A stretch of 60,000 nt of DNA from Adiantum capillus-veneris (GCA_014529385.2 CM043971.1:56059209-56119208); one strand, 5' to 3'. Shown: positions 21,819-33,561, counted from the first letter of the stretch. The notes: generated by a model from the sequence alone, not told the origin. A program made the numbers and translations.

Positions 21819-21885
21819 CATATAGGCTAGTTAGAATTTGTACAATCTACTTCTAGCGCCACAAGTCTAGAGGAGCGGCAAACAG

Positions 21886-23240
21886 ATGGTCTGCAATGTC
21901 ATCCATAACATCATCCAATCGGAGAGGCAAAACCGAGGGATTAACAATCCTTCAACGAGCCTTATGAGATTCTTGGATATGGGCAAGTCCAGACAACCGA
22001 CACTATCACAGATGGAAACTCCTTCAGTGAGTCCAATGGACCCTTCATATATTGTGTCGCCTGGAGTTTCGGTACAGTCTGAACCCACAAGTAGTAGTTT
22101 TACTTTTCCAAATCTAGCTCATCTGTCTCTCGGAGACACTACAGCTAGGATACCTACTCCGGTGATGAGTACAGAAAGTACACCTTGGACCTTGTTTGTT
22201 AGCACTACACCGCTATCTAGTAGCACAGTGCCCCCAACAATACCTACAGGTGTGCATCATGCCTATGTACTTGTCGCACCTCATGCCCACGTAGCTCCCA
22301 CACCCCCAATTATGCCAAGGGCTCACACTCCACAATGGCATTATCCAAGCTCTTATTCAAGTGGGGCCATACCATTTAGCAATAACATGTCGTATCCGGC
22401 ACTGGCTATGCCTAGGGCCACACCTATGAACTTTGGACCACCACGTGGTACACCACCATACGAGGTATGGGACCTGAGGGCCGTGCGTATGCCAAGGCCA
22501 ATTCCAACTCCCATCCCACATGTAGTTCCAGGAGCGCCTGCACCTACGGCCAGTATACCTACTTATTTAGGAGATTTGGCAGCATTTGCTCAAATCATCG
22601 ATCAAGCTATTGCTGAGAATATGCGTAACACACTTGATAGAAAGCCTAGAAGTAATGTAGTACAAATAGCCAAGCTCACACAAAAATTTAGTGGAAACGG
22701 GGATGTGAGAAAGCATATCAAAGTGTTTGAACAAATATGCGATTCTCTAGGAGAACACAATGACCTGCATAAGAGTAATGCTTTAAGCCTAACCTTAAGT
22801 GGGAAGGATGGGGATTGGTATAGAACCCTAAGGGTGGAAGAAAAAACAATTCACCTGACTCTTAGGAGATTGTTCTTGAAAGAATACATACAAGAGGGAG
22901 TGCTTTGGTGTATAGCCTCTCAGGTCCAAAAAGCCCAACAACAGAAAGGAGAGTCAGTGAGAGATTTTATTAGTCGCTTGAAGCCCAACAAGAGGAAGGA
23001 GAGTCGGTGAGAGATTTTATTAGTCGCTTGAAGCATTTGAATTCCCATTGTAATCCAAATGAGCACTTCAATAATAATCAATTGCTTGATATATTCTACA
23101 ATGGCCTAGTCATTAGAGGTATCACCACTTGGGAAGCAATCAACACCAATGCGATCCAATTGGAGGATAATTTAATGATTCAAGGAGAAAGAGTGTTTGT
23201 TGAGCATAAATCTATTAACTCGCAAGCATCAGGGCATTAG
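21886..23240 (+). pseudogene. retrotransposon gag core, broken by a 50-bp duplication
   Basis: Pro/Thr-rich N-terminal half, then a typical plant gypsy gag core: LTQKFSGNGDVRKHIKVFEQ, SLTLSGKDGDWYRTL and SVRDFISRLK. The frame ends at 23010 because of a tandem 50-bp duplication (22931-23030); the rest of the core continues in another frame to 23240 (HLNSHCNPNEHF...NQLLDIFYNGL). Gag would form the particle that packages the RNA. Broken here, so this copy makes no full-length gag. Confidence 0.75.
22931..23030 (+). repeat. 50-bp tandem duplication disrupting gag
   Basis: 22931-22980 and 22981-23030 match at 47 of 50 bases by eye. Since 50 is not a multiple of three, the duplication shifts the reading frame and brings in the stop at 23010. 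Confidence 0.9.
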
Positions 23241-23243
23241 CCA

Positions 23244-23501
23244 ATGACCCTAAAGCCTATTGCTAATAAGGAGCCAAAGATATCTGAGATGGCTTTAGCA
23301 GATCTCACCAAGGCCATTCAAGAGAGTCTTAGAGACAATTGTGCTCCACAAAACAATCATATGTATCCAAGAAGGGAGCAACAATGGTACTCAGTATGCT
23401 ATGGTACGCATAGTACTAGTCAATGCCCTACTTTTAGAGTAAAATTAATGGGAATTCAAATTCCTGACGGAGGTATGGTCATCAAGCTAAGGATTGCATA
23501 G
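23244..23501 (+). pseudogene. gag C-terminal region with decayed zinc knuckle
   Basis: Follows the gag core. YSVCYGTHSTSQC resembles a CX2CX3HX4C knuckle whose first Cys is replaced. Probably the nucleocapsid part of gag. Confidence 0.5.
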
Positions 23502-23535
23502 TATTTAAGCGCGCGATTGCCTTTATGGGAGAGTA

Positions 23536-23640
23536 CTATACAACGCATTATTGAATACAAGAGCTCAACATAATTTGTTATCCTATGGAGTTTGGTGTCA
23601 GCTAGGAAAACCACCCCTATCCACAAGCACCATCCAAGTC
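23536..23640 (+). pseudogene. aspartic protease relic
   Basis: Translation gives ALLNTRAQHNLLSYGVWCQL, close to the ALLDTGAQ... start of plant gypsy proteases, with the catalytic D-T-G changed to N-T-R. The rest is unreadable after a few dozen codons. Confidence 0.5.
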
Positions 23641-23989
23641 AAGTGTTTTTGGAATCCTACACACTCCTGTTATTTATGACAATGGAACCGTGGTTCAAAG
23701 CTTTTTGGTCATGCCTGCTAAAACTATGGAGGGTTATTAAACCTAGGATTCACGTGGATGATAGCCACCAAATGCCCTATTGATTGTGGGACTGGGGGTG
23801 TCACAACGTAGAAACCAACTCTTAGCCCTGCCACTCAAGCCATAGTCCCTCACATATTGCCTCTTAAGGAAAAAAACCCCAAAACATTGCATATCCAGGA
23901 GGTTGAACCATATGTCCCCATAGCCCAACTCTCTAGAGCTTCAACTTCTGTAGTTGAAATAAAGCCTAAGACACACAAGACCCCCCTAA

Positions 23990-24638
23990 TATAGCAAAGA
24001 AAACAAACAAGTGGGTCCCTAAAGCTTCTTTAGCGACCATAGTTAGTGCTAAAAGACAGGAGCTTGGTAAGAGACGTCCTACTCGCCCGAAGAAATGTAA
24101 AGAAACGTTGCATTGGATTTCTACAAAACTATTGGAAGCCCAATGCTACTATGAAGGAAATGATCAAATCTGGGTGCCAAAACGTAAATTGTGCTCTTAC
24201 CTGACACTTGGCCCATGTGAGCCCAATCCTGTAGCTCCAAAACGAGTTGAAGACCGTGGGAAGGGAAAGATCACGAAATGCTACACACCTATTCTTGAGA
24301 TAGTTTGGGTTCCAAGGCAAAACCAATCTATTCGGCTTAGCTCAAGAAAGGGGGAGTTCCATGAAGCTTCTATCTCCTCATGTAATGCATCCATAAAGGT
24401 AAAAGCTTCTACAGAACCTCCACCTACCATAGGCAGCCTCCATGAAGCTACAAAAGAATCAACACCTCTCATTTTTCAATTATTATCTGATGCACTACTT
24501 CAAGTTCTTTCATGGGAGAGTACCTTACCACCCTTGCAACTCGATGAGGCACCCAAGGTAATAGAGAACTATCGGCTAAAATCCTCACCTATTACCAATT
24601 GGAATAACTGGTTCCAAAACGTGATGATATTCTTTTAA
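23990..24638 (+). CDS. linker protein with repeated W-V-P-K motifs (not identified)
   Basis: The longest open part is 24108-24638 (176 codons). Including the region just upstream it shows KWVPKAS, QIWVPKRK and VWVPRQN. The same kind of W-[IV]-P-K repeat occurs after the second protease domain of the 16-kb element (40650-41152). Not recognised as any enzyme; located where pol should be. Confidence 0.35.
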
Positions 24639-24931
24639 AGTATGATCTATCCAAGGAAAGGAGGAGCCTTCATTTACATTAGCCTATTGAATTATTTCCC
24701 TCTTACCCTTCTTTCCCTTACCCTTGAGCTTTCCGATTTTAGGGATTGTATATATATAGATATATAGTGGCTAACCACTCTAGTTATTAAAAAAAAAAAA
24801 AAAGAGCAAGAGCAATTAGCAAACGAGTGTGCACAATACTAGTCAAAATCATTGACCTAGACCTACACATGTCACATCAGGTACACTGAAATAGAAACCT
24901 ATGTCATCAAACACCTAACCATCCTCTATTT

Positions 24932-25267
24932 GTGTTCACAGATATGGTTGATTCTTACGAATATTCCTTTTCCCTATCCCAAGTAATGCGTTCATGTTAT
25001 CCTTATATTTCCTTTGAATGGGATTCGGTTGAAAGACTCGTTTGTGAGAGAAATGTTGAGGAGTTAGAGTGGTTGGTCCACCTCTTGACTACGATGGATC
25101 CCTATTCTATCGAGGAAGTTCACCCAATTGCCCAAGTTTATCCTTTTTCCCAGGCTGAGTATGCACGCCTCGTGACATTCCTAATACTATTCTGCACAAA
25201 AGAGGATAGGACACACAGCCTTACCAAAGAGGATTACACCTACCTGATGATGAGGATGGCGGTTTAG
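24932..25267 (+). CDS. unidentified ORF in gypsy element (111 codons)
   Basis: Translates MFTDMVDSYEYSFSLSQVMR..., rich in Tyr and acidic residues, no motif I recognise. Preceded by an A-rich tract (24789-24803). Confidence 0.3.
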   Translation: MFTDMVDSYEYSFSLSQVMRSCYPYISFEWDSVERLVCERNVEELEWLVHLLTTMDPYSIEEVHPIAQVYPFSQAEYARLVTFLILFCTKEDRTHSLTKEDYTYLMMRMAV

Positions 25268-26470
25268 CCTTAAAGCTCCCGACCGAGCTCTCCAACCTCC
25301 ACTTACTTTGATACTCATCACGTGAGTGATGGAGGGTAGGTAGGATTAGTACGATAGGAGTGTTTCTATTTTAGAGTTTAGTGATTAGCAAAGTTCTTTT
25401 TTCCCACTGATGTGCCTCTGGAAGGTGGATGTTCGGTGGTGACTATTGTGCAGTTTGTGACTACACAAGGATGCCTTTGAAGGACAACGACAATGGATGT
25501 TTACATGTTACAATAGATGTTCTCCATTATATCAGGTGTACTACTTTCTTTTATCTATGCTTTCCATAGTTACATGTTTACATCTTGTCATTTGAGTTTC
25601 TAACAATGCATAAAATTTATGAAGTTGTGACATTGCCAATTTAGATGCTATAATTTTTTCAAACTTCTAGTACCTTGTTCTTCTCTTTGATTTTGGTCTA
25701 TTAGTTGTCTTTAAGTAGGTATCAAGACCTTATGCTAACCTAGGACACTTAATTGCTGACTTTAATTCCTAAATAGTCGATTAATTGTAGTAGCTTTAGT
25801 AATGTTTTAGGCTATGGGGATATAGTTCTCTCTAGCATATTCCACCTAAGTGTGACTTGTGTTGTGGAAGTCCATGTGTTAAGCTGGTATTTGGGACCTT
25901 GAGTTCCCCAGCTAGTTTATGCTCAAGCTGGTATTTGAGACCTTGAGTCTCCTAGCTTCTGGTATTTGAGACCTCGAGTCCCCCAGCTACTTGTAACAAT
26001 TATGACAACAACAAAAAAGAGAGGAAAAAAAAGAAAGAGAAAGCAAATATCACAAACTTCCTTGTATTTTATGTTGATCACACCTAAGTGGTATAAGTGA
26101 CAAGATCACTAGTCTTTAGACCCCGACGAGCATTCCTAGGGTTAACTACTCTTTAGTCGACATATTTTAATTAATGTTAGTCAATCTAGTACTTACTTTA
26201 GCCATAGTAGTTGTGTACTTCTCTTAGAGTCAACCTAATAGACCTTAACTCAATTGCATTTCATTCAGGTACTACGCTTGTTGTAGTTGGCAATGCTACA
26301 ATTCATGATTTTTTTTTTGCATTTCCTAGAGTATCATGTATGCATCTCACTTATTGCATGCATGCACATGCTGCCTTTGAGCTTTCATAATGTTGTTTTT
26401 CTTTTGCTATAAGTACTCCTATCGCGGATCCCGATGCTGCACTTTATATTTCGATGGTGGAATCTACATC
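25268..26470. other. 3' non-coding part of gypsy element
   Basis: No ORF. Contains the three hairpin-like repeats at 25882-25988, then plain AT-rich sequence up to the PPT. Confidence 0.5.
25882..25988 (+). repeat. three ~31-bp direct repeats with inverted ends
   Basis: Copies at 25882-25913, 25926-25957 and about 25958-25988, each reading CTGGTATTTG[AG]GACCT then GAGT. Copy 1 begins AGCTGG and ends CCAGCT, so it can fold into a hairpin; the others keep part of the pairing. Confidence 0.75.
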
Positions 26471-26481
26471 AGGAAGGGGGG
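26471..26481 (+). other. polypurine tract
   Basis: AGGAAGGGGGG ends two bases before the 3' LTR; it would prime plus-strand DNA synthesis. Confidence 0.8.
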
Positions 26482-26483
26482 CA

Positions 26484-26753
26484 TGTTAACCACCAGCGTC
26501 CACTTCTAGTAGATATGGGCCGGGCTTGCCAATCCAATAGGAAAAGGGTAAGAGTGATCACTGATGTGAGAGGCGCACTCTAATTGGAACATTCAAGGGT
26601 TAGTTGGCTAAGCATGGGCGCCCAAGTGTGAATGGACGAGCTCATATAAAAGTCACCTAAACCTAAAAATCACTCATTCTCTTATTTGTGCAATTAAAGA
26701 GTGCTCTTGCTCCATCTCCATCTTCTTCTTCATCTCCTTGTGTGTGTGTGTGT

Positions 26754-26784
<31 letters not shown>

Positions 26785-27021
26785 TGATCGAGCATTTCGA
26801 CAGCACGGCGCCGCAGCAAGGCGCTTGAGCGCGGCACAACGGTAGCTCCCTCTTCTTCGCGGCGAGGAATCCTCCACTAGGGCAAGCGTAGGGCGGTGAG
26901 TGACACACCCTTGCTCTCTTGAGCTTGATAGATTAATTTGGTTGTGTGCTTGCAACCATTTGTAGCTCGCACACAGTGTACGGCAAGTCCCTTGCTTGGA
27001 CACGTGCGACAGATGCGCACA
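26484..27021 (+). repeat. 3' LTR of the 7.3-kb gypsy element
   Basis: TGTTAACC...GCGCACA, 538 bp, colinear with 19740-20296 but with shorter GT/GA tracts and many substitutions. Confidence 0.88.
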
Positions 27022-27026
27022 ATGAC

Positions 27027-27400
27027 CTTCTTCCCTTTTCAAAATCCACTTGAGATTTGATAACACTATAAGGACATGGGATGTCTAGCATGCTAGTATC
27101 TACCCCACTAACCTCTATATAGCCTCCATATAGAGCCCCTTACATATACATACCTGATATGTGGCCTTGTTGACATGGCCCTTGTCCACACATTTATGTT
27201 GATGATGTTGTTCACTGGACCAAATTAGAAGCACGTTGGTAATTTTAAGGTTAATTTGAATGCTTCTTTTGATATGCCTCTCTTGGTTCTTTTGCACAAT
27301 TTATTGGGGATATAGTTTATGTAGTCCAAGGGTTATGGCTTTGTGGCAAAAAGGTATTGAGACTTATTGAATAGGTGTGGCCTTGAGTGAAGACTGCAAT
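27027..27400. other. intergenic sequence, nothing recognised
   Basis: No ORF or repeat that I can support between the gypsy 3' LTR and the copia relic. Confidence 0.5.
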
Positions 27401-27888
27401 CTTCATGATGCTTGATTACTTTCTATCAAGAAGTTGTTGGTTGCCTTATTTATGTATATGCATTGCTAGCCTAGATATTCACCATGCAAGCGGAAGTGAG
27501 AAAATTTATGCATAGCCCAAGGTCTAAACATTGGAAGGATGTGAAGAGGATCTTTCATCACGTCAGCGACATTATAGATCTTGCTTTCTTTCATCCCAAA
27601 GGGGGGAAACTGTTGCCAAATATACGTGCTTTTTGGGACTCAGATGAGGCTAACACTCGTGTATTTATAAGTGGTTTAGCAATAAGTATAGGGTATGCGG
27701 AGGATGGTGCAAGTTTTCACAAATCTGATGATAAATTTGTTTCTCGTTGCTTAGCTAGCACATTGGGATCTAGAGATTTGCAATCTCATACATTGATTGT
27801 GCTCTCTATATTGTGTTCCATGACTGCACATACTTGCTCAAATAAGCCTAGAATGTTCTGGTTTCTTTGTATGTGCAACATAATGTGA
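27400..27888 (+). pseudogene. copia RT end / RNase H relic
   Basis: 27484-27888 reads KFMHSPRSKHWKDVKRIF, then IIDLAFFHPKGGKLLPNIRAFWDSDE, the conserved start of copia RNase H; just upstream, in shifted frames, the sequence resembles the C-P-D-I-x-H-A stretch that precedes it. Only this fragment remains and the catalytic downstream part is lost. Confidence 0.65.
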
Positions 27889-28252
27889 CAAAAATTGCTT
27901 CCCTACATAAGGAGTTTGAATAAAACATAGTTATTCATCATAGTTTCCTTGTGTATATATCTCTTGATGCATTGCCATATATGTGAAAAACAAGTCAAGA
28001 GCCACAATTTTGAGCTTTGGTAGAGCTCAAGCATCAACTGAATGTACTTCAAGCAAGAGGTGAATTGTGTGATCTTTTGATAGGATAAAGCACCTGAAAC
28101 AAAGGTTTTTTTTTTTGTTTTTTTTTTGAGGGGGGGGGGATAAAGTCGTCTAGTTATTTGGGTGTGTTCTCCTTCTCGTTCATATAACTTCCAATCAACT
28201 TTTTTCAAAACTGATTAAGAAAACCTCCCATTTTCCATTCCTTTAGAGTCAA
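27889..28252. other. intergenic sequence with T- and G-rich tracts
   Basis: Contains a T-rich stretch followed by a run of G near 28107-28139; nothing else recognised. Confidence 0.5.
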
Positions 28253-28328
28253 AGATAAGTTTTAGTGGGTCATGGAACAAATTAGGAGCAAGATAAGTTT
28301 TAGTGGGTCATGGAACAAATTAGGAGCC
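28253..28328. repeat. 38-bp tandem duplication
   Basis: 28253-28290 and 28291-28328 are near-identical copies beginning AGATAAGTTTTAGTGGGTCA; they lie at the start of the LINE fragment. Confidence 0.85.
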
Positions 28329-29110
28329 AGATGAAAAGATGGGAACATGTGCTTCTTCCCTTCCATAGCAAAGCTAAGGTAGTCCATTCCTTCATAATCC
28401 CAAAATTGTCCTTCTTCTCCCCAATCCTAAAGATGACCAAATGCAATTGGAAAGAGTTCCTGGAACTTGTGAAACATTTCTTCTGGGAAAACAATTCTGA
28501 AAATATGTATCGTGGCAATGGGAAAATGGGAGTGGGTTGAGGCCCAATGTGCCAAGTTTGTGGTGGCCATTGTGATAGGATCGTGCCTAGGCCATTATAA
28601 CATGGGATATGAAAGATAAGGTAAAGATCTTATCCCTAGGGGGGGGGGGGGGGCATTGAAAGAGGTAGGAGTTCATGACAAACTATTGGCACTCCTATGG
28701 GAAAAAGTGAAGCTAGAAAAATCACGGGAGAGCTGGTGCATAACTGTGCCAAAGCATTAGAAGCCCTAGAATGGGGGGGAACTCCCATCACCCACTGGTC
28801 CCTTGACTCACTAAGATTGGAAGTGATTCAATAAGGCCCTTTTGGAGAGAAACAACCAAAAATTCAACAATAAAGGATAAATATATTTAACTTAATTTTG
28901 GGATAAAAGCACCCTAATCTAGAAAGAAACAGAGCAGTTGGCTACCAAGTATGACCTCATCAGGAATGAAAGTGTACTCGCCACAGCAGAGTAGTTGAAG
29001 GTCTGAATAATGTCTTGACGGCAATATGTGAGGTATGTTTTGTTTGAAAAGTCTGGTATTGGCCCAAAAAGAAGAATTTTGCTATGCCATCAACAAAGAG
29101 AACCTACATC
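28300..29110 (+). pseudogene. LINE ORF2 fragment (region after RT)
   Basis: 28310-28540 reads RSQMKRWEHVLLPFHSKAKV, then VHSFIIPKLSFFSPILKM and WKEFLELVKHFFWENN, the conserved block that follows reverse transcriptase in plant L1 elements. The remainder is recognisable only in short pieces and is full of stops. A G15 run lies at 28639-28653. Confidence 0.6.
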
Positions 29111-29149
29111 AAGCTTACGTACAAAGTAGATTGGTTCCTGCTGTTTAAC

Positions 29150-30200
29150 AAACAATGGAGACTATTGATGCAGGGAAAACAAGTCTATGTAGGTTTGTAC
29201 ATTGTATATTTGCATTTAGAAAGAACAAGTTAATTTTTTTTCTTATAATATGCCATGTTGTGTTAGATGGTTACAAAAGCCCAACTTCAACATTAGAGGT
29301 GTTAAAAGTTTGCTTGAAGTTGAGAAAGCGGAGCATATTTTCAACTTGATGTAGATAGCATGTAACTTCAAGAGCAAAACTTACCAGGATTTGCCATGGT
29401 ACTTGGAGTATGACGAGGGTACTTCCCTCCCAATGAGGAAAAGGCACACAACAATGCTATAAAGGAAAGGGAAGAAATAAGGTGCGGAGGTGCACAAATG
29501 TCCATAGCGGCAGAGTTTAGTGTGCAAATGTCTCAAGGAGAGGATTTTGTTGCAACATCTTAGGTAACACAGTTGGTATTTTTAGCAATACTTTTTTCCA
29601 TGTATCTTCATGCAAGTTACTTTTCAATATCCATTTCAATATTTTTGTGTAGATGGAGCATTCTAGGGAAGCTTCAAGCTCGCAAGGACCGTCTCATAGC
29701 AAGGGAAAACTTGAATCGTGTTGTCGTCATGGAATTAAAAAGCATGATTTAATTCTTTATTGTTATCTTTTTGGTGTTCAAAAAAAAAAGGAGTGCAATG
29801 TTTGCAAAGAAAGTAATTGACTTTGCAATGAGTGTGGAAATAAAAATATTGCATGACTTGAACTTGCCATTAGTTACGTACTCATCAACCGGTAAGTAGC
29901 CTTCGTGAATGGAAATTGTCGTGTGGATTAGGATCTTGCTTGATCTGATGATGTGTCATGCTCTTCTTTGAGGATTTTTGCAGATAGTAAAGGTGATCCT
30001 ATTCAGATTGCACATTTCAGCTCAGACAAGACAGAGGATGACTTGAAGAATGCTTTGTTGAGTGCATGTCTATTTTATTTTTTCCATACAATGCTCTTGT
30101 GTATGGTTTGTGATATTGCTGCTGCTACTGGATGTCATGAAGACCACCTAAACGTAGTTTTTTGTAAGACACCAATCTGCAAGAAATAAAGTAGGATTGT
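29150..30200 (+). pseudogene. unidentified broken coding-like region
   Basis: Short plus-strand frames, the best at 29953-30189 (78 codons; FADSKGDPIQIAHFSSDKTE). I recognise no domain. It may belong with the Ulp1-like piece just downstream. Confidence 0.25.
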
Positions 30201-30560
30201 GTGCACATTATTGTTGTCTATAATGAGGAAAGAGCACACTGGGACATCAGAAGTCATTGAGATATAAGAGTGTGACACCTGGTTCAATTCACTAGAGGAA
30301 GATGATTGGATGAAAAAGGACGATGAGACACCTTTGCGAGGTACACTTTGGAACCTTCTATCTAAAATAATATTTTACTACTAGCTTTAACTTCCATTTG
30401 TTATGCAAGAGGTATGGAATGCGGGCATTTGTTTGTTTGGCAATTGCTTGGGCAGTATACAAATGAGCACGACATTGTCGTCCAGTGTGGAGGAGACTGT
30501 GGGATGTTCGCTTTGTTGGGGATCCAGATGGGTCGTATGATGACAATATTTGAGATTTTG
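30200..30560 (+). pseudogene. possible Ulp1-like (C48) peptidase relic
   Basis: In plus-strand frames the sequence gives HIIVVYNEERAHWDI near 30210-30250 and VVQCGGDCGMFAL near 30475-30515, about 85 codons later. These resemble the H-W and Q-x-x-G-x-D-C-G-x-F blocks of Ulp1/C48 peptidases, which are carried by some plant MULE and CACTA transposons. Stops and frameshifts separate them and one residue of the Q-to-D spacing is missing, so this is tentative. Confidence 0.3.
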
Positions 30561-30613
30561 TTTCTATAACCCTTTTCATGAACTGTGAGAGAGATATAGA
30601 GACTTGATGTGTG

Positions 30614-30615
<2 letters not shown>

Positions 30616-30663
<48 letters not shown>
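30616..30663. repeat. (AG)n microsatellite
   Basis: About 23 AG units. Confidence 0.95.
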
Positions 30664-30670
<7 letters not shown>

Positions 30671-30939
30671 ATTGGGAAAGAGAAGTAACAGGGAGTAGGT
30701 GATGAGTGGCTATCACTCTTTTAGCAGAGTGAGCTTTTTACAGAAGATTAGGGAATCCAACACAAACTTGATGGAGAGAGATTTTTTCAATAATTTTACC
30801 AACCGGTCTATTCTCCATAAAAAGCTCCCTCCAAAGCTCACTCAAAAATCTTGGCCCATACACATACTCATCCCCTACACAACTACCACAACTTAGATCA
30901 CCTCTAGGGTTCACATCATCTAGGCCGTCTAGGAAAAAG

Positions 30940-32250
30940 ACCTTTGATGACATCATGGTAGAGATGAGGGCTGATTTGGACCGCAAGAGCCCGAGCCATA
31001 CAATTTCACCACCAAAGCTATCGTGCATAGAGACAGTCACATCACAGTCTTTGACTTCTGCTACGGCTGTACACATGCTAGAGAGGCTGTAGAGACCACA
31101 CAACAGACCACAAGCACACTAGACAGAGAGCTTACTAGACCACATGCATTTGATATACTGATGAGTCATACATTATCGCCAAGAGATACCACACAGGTAC
31201 CAGATGAGGATAGAGTTGCCAGGATGAAACAAATCACCTTATTGAGTTTGTGCTACATTTATCAGGCTATAGATGGTTTATTGATCATGATGGACATTCT
31301 TATGCCAGAGGCACCTTCTCATACGACATTGGTCCTTCAATATGGTAGGTAGTCAGAGTTCATAGAGGTCACTTTGGTTTGACTGAGTTCTATATTGATG
31401 AGCTCAAGGGAGCATACATGTCCCTGGAAATTAACCCATATGTTGTTGTAGATAGAGAACATCTTGAGACAATTTTTTGGACACCCTAGTACATCGTACG
31501 ATAGTGCAGTTGCATAGACTTGAGCACACATTGACTTATATTGATGATTATGGATGTAGATACAAAGTAGAACACATGATGTTCTGGATCGCCCATGAGC
31601 ATTTGGGTATATCTTGTAGGAGACCCTCACAATAGGATTTATAGAGAAATATATGATACTACATATTCCCTGATGATTGGATTGCCCAATTCTCTACAAC
31701 ATGGTCGGGATCTTTTAGTGATGACCACACAGAGTTTGTCGACACCTCTTGGATAGACTTCCCCTACTAGGTCATCTCCCAAATCTCCATCACATAGACA
31801 GATTTCGGCTTAGAGCACAAAAGATTAATGGAGATCTAGAATGATTGAGATGAAGGAGATGAATGCCCAGATTGAGGAGAGGACGAGTACACTAGAGAGC
31901 ACTACCATAGAACCAACTAAACTGACTATTACATAGGATGCTACTTGTTTAGTAGAGGATGTACAACCCATGGAGATTGCTCCTACGCTTGAGACGAGTG
32001 TTGGTCCAATAGGGATAGAAAGCGTGCAAAATTCTACAGCACTTATTGATGATGCTAGTGCACGTATCATAGAGGAAGATGTCCCACCAAAGCCCACATT
32101 TGAGGAGATTGCTGATGCACATGGCCACGAGAGTGTTGTCCTTATGACTAAGCCATTAGAGACTAAGATACCTTCATATATGTTTCCATTGAGACACATG
32201 CTTATGAGCATCCACAACCAGATTCACCGACGATTGAGCACATAGATTCC
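30940..32250 (+). pseudogene. unidentified broken ORFs
   Basis: Pieces at 31023-31352 (109 codons) and 31970-32245 (91 codons; MEIAPTLETSVGPIGIESVQ) lie in a region with few stops in one or other plus-strand frame, as if a single longer gene had decayed. No motif recognised. It could be a worn retrotransposon ORF; composition gives no proof. Confidence 0.25.
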
Positions 32251-32776
32251 ACATGTGAGATAGGGGCAAATGAGATACTTATAAACCATGATTGTCATCC
32301 CCTTAGAGTAGAGGTCACACCTGAGGATTCAAAGAACAATTTGCCTAGAGTGACTTCTACCACGGCACTTACCTTCAAGACCATACGTGAGGAGAGATTG
32401 CAATACATTTTTTCAAGAGACCACGGACATTGTAGATTTGGCTACCAAAGAGCCAATCACCTATTACACCACAGGGTGACACAAGCCCTCCCTAATTACC
32501 TAGGATTGTGATGCATCGAACCATGTGAATTAAATGATGTGTATGTGTGATGTAGAAAAGGTCTACCTAGCCTATAAGATGAATAGATAATCATATTGTA
32601 GAGGATAGGACACATAAATGCTCTCTTACTTGGTTCTACTTAAGAGCACACGATGTGCACTCTTGTGTGAGCAATTAATCAAGCTAACTTTTGAATCAAC
32701 AATCTCTTGTGTAGTAATCCTTAATCAAGCTCTCTTGTAATCTCTTACTAATCATGCTTTTGCCATTGGTTCTACA
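32251..32776. other. intergenic sequence, nothing recognised
   Basis: No ORF or repeat supported; ends at the insertion point of the solo LTR. Confidence 0.5.
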
Positions 32777-32781
32777 CTAAC

Positions 32782-33435
32782 TGTTAAGTATGGAGCCTGA
32801 TTTACCCTTGTAATTTTCTGTGGTAAAAGTGCACATTTGTAAGGCCCCCATTATGAGGAGAAGCCATCGTGCGTGAAGGAGAATCACTCACCGGAAACCA
32901 AAATTTTCACGGACAAGAATCAGGGGCAACTTTAAAGGCCTCGGGGCGGAGGCCCCCTGAGACTTTTTTTTCACCGGAATATTATGGCCGGACGGCGGCC
33001 GGAAAGTGGTCGGAAAACAACCAGTCGGTTGGCTGGTGGCCGGTAGTCAATGGCCGATGGCCAGTGGTCGGAAGTCAATGGCCGGTGGCCAGTGGCCGAA
33101 TTCAAAAGCGGACTTGTCTTCTCAAGGGCGGCCACACATGGGCGGATTGGAGGGTCCGATTTGGACTTATTCACACAAAGGCGGCTACACATGGCTGTCT
33201 CTCATAAGAGAGGGCAGCCCTTTTGGCCTATAAAAGGAGGCCATTTCTACACACATTATATAGTGTGAAGTTGATGCAACAAGGTGAGTGTGAGGTGGTG
33301 AGAGTGAAGCAAGGCGGGAGCTCCATTAAGGGTATAATCTCTTTGTAAACTACTTCTTGTTTTGAAGTACTAAAGCCATTGAGTGGCTGCTTTCCCGTGG
33401 ACGTAGCCCACATTGGGTGAACCACGTATATCGTG

Positions 33436-33472
<37 letters not shown>

Positions 33473-33556
33473 CTATAATCTCGTGTATATAAATCTGTCT
33501 CTCTCCATTAAGTAATCTACTCAATTATCTATTTAGCTACGTCTTATTTCCTAACA
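32782..33556 (+). mobile_element. solo LTR, same copia family as 2958-3725
   Basis: 775 bp, TGTTAAG...CCTAACA, plus orientation, flanked by the 5-bp target duplication CTAAC (32777-32781 and 33557-33561). TATA box TATAAAAGG at 33229-33237 and a (CT)n tract near 33440-33470. No internal sequence on either side, so it arose by LTR-LTR recombination. It abuts the 16-kb gypsy element, which uses the same CTAAC site. Confidence 0.93.
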
Positions 33557-33561
33557 CTAAC

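Larger units (their letters stand above)
19740..27021 (+). mobile_element. non-autonomous Ty3-gypsy-type LTR element (7.3 kb)
   Basis: Complete structure in plus sense: 5' LTR 19740-20296, tRNA-Asp-type PBS at 20301, degraded gag and protease relic, linker ORFs, purine tract 26471-26481, 3' LTR 26484-27021. Flanks ATGAT (19735-19739) and ATGAC (27022-27026) form a 5-bp target duplication with one mismatch. No RT, RNase H or integrase motif was found, so it depends on other elements. LTRs differ in many positions and in length, so it is older than the element at 33.6-49.6 kb. Confidence 0.85.
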
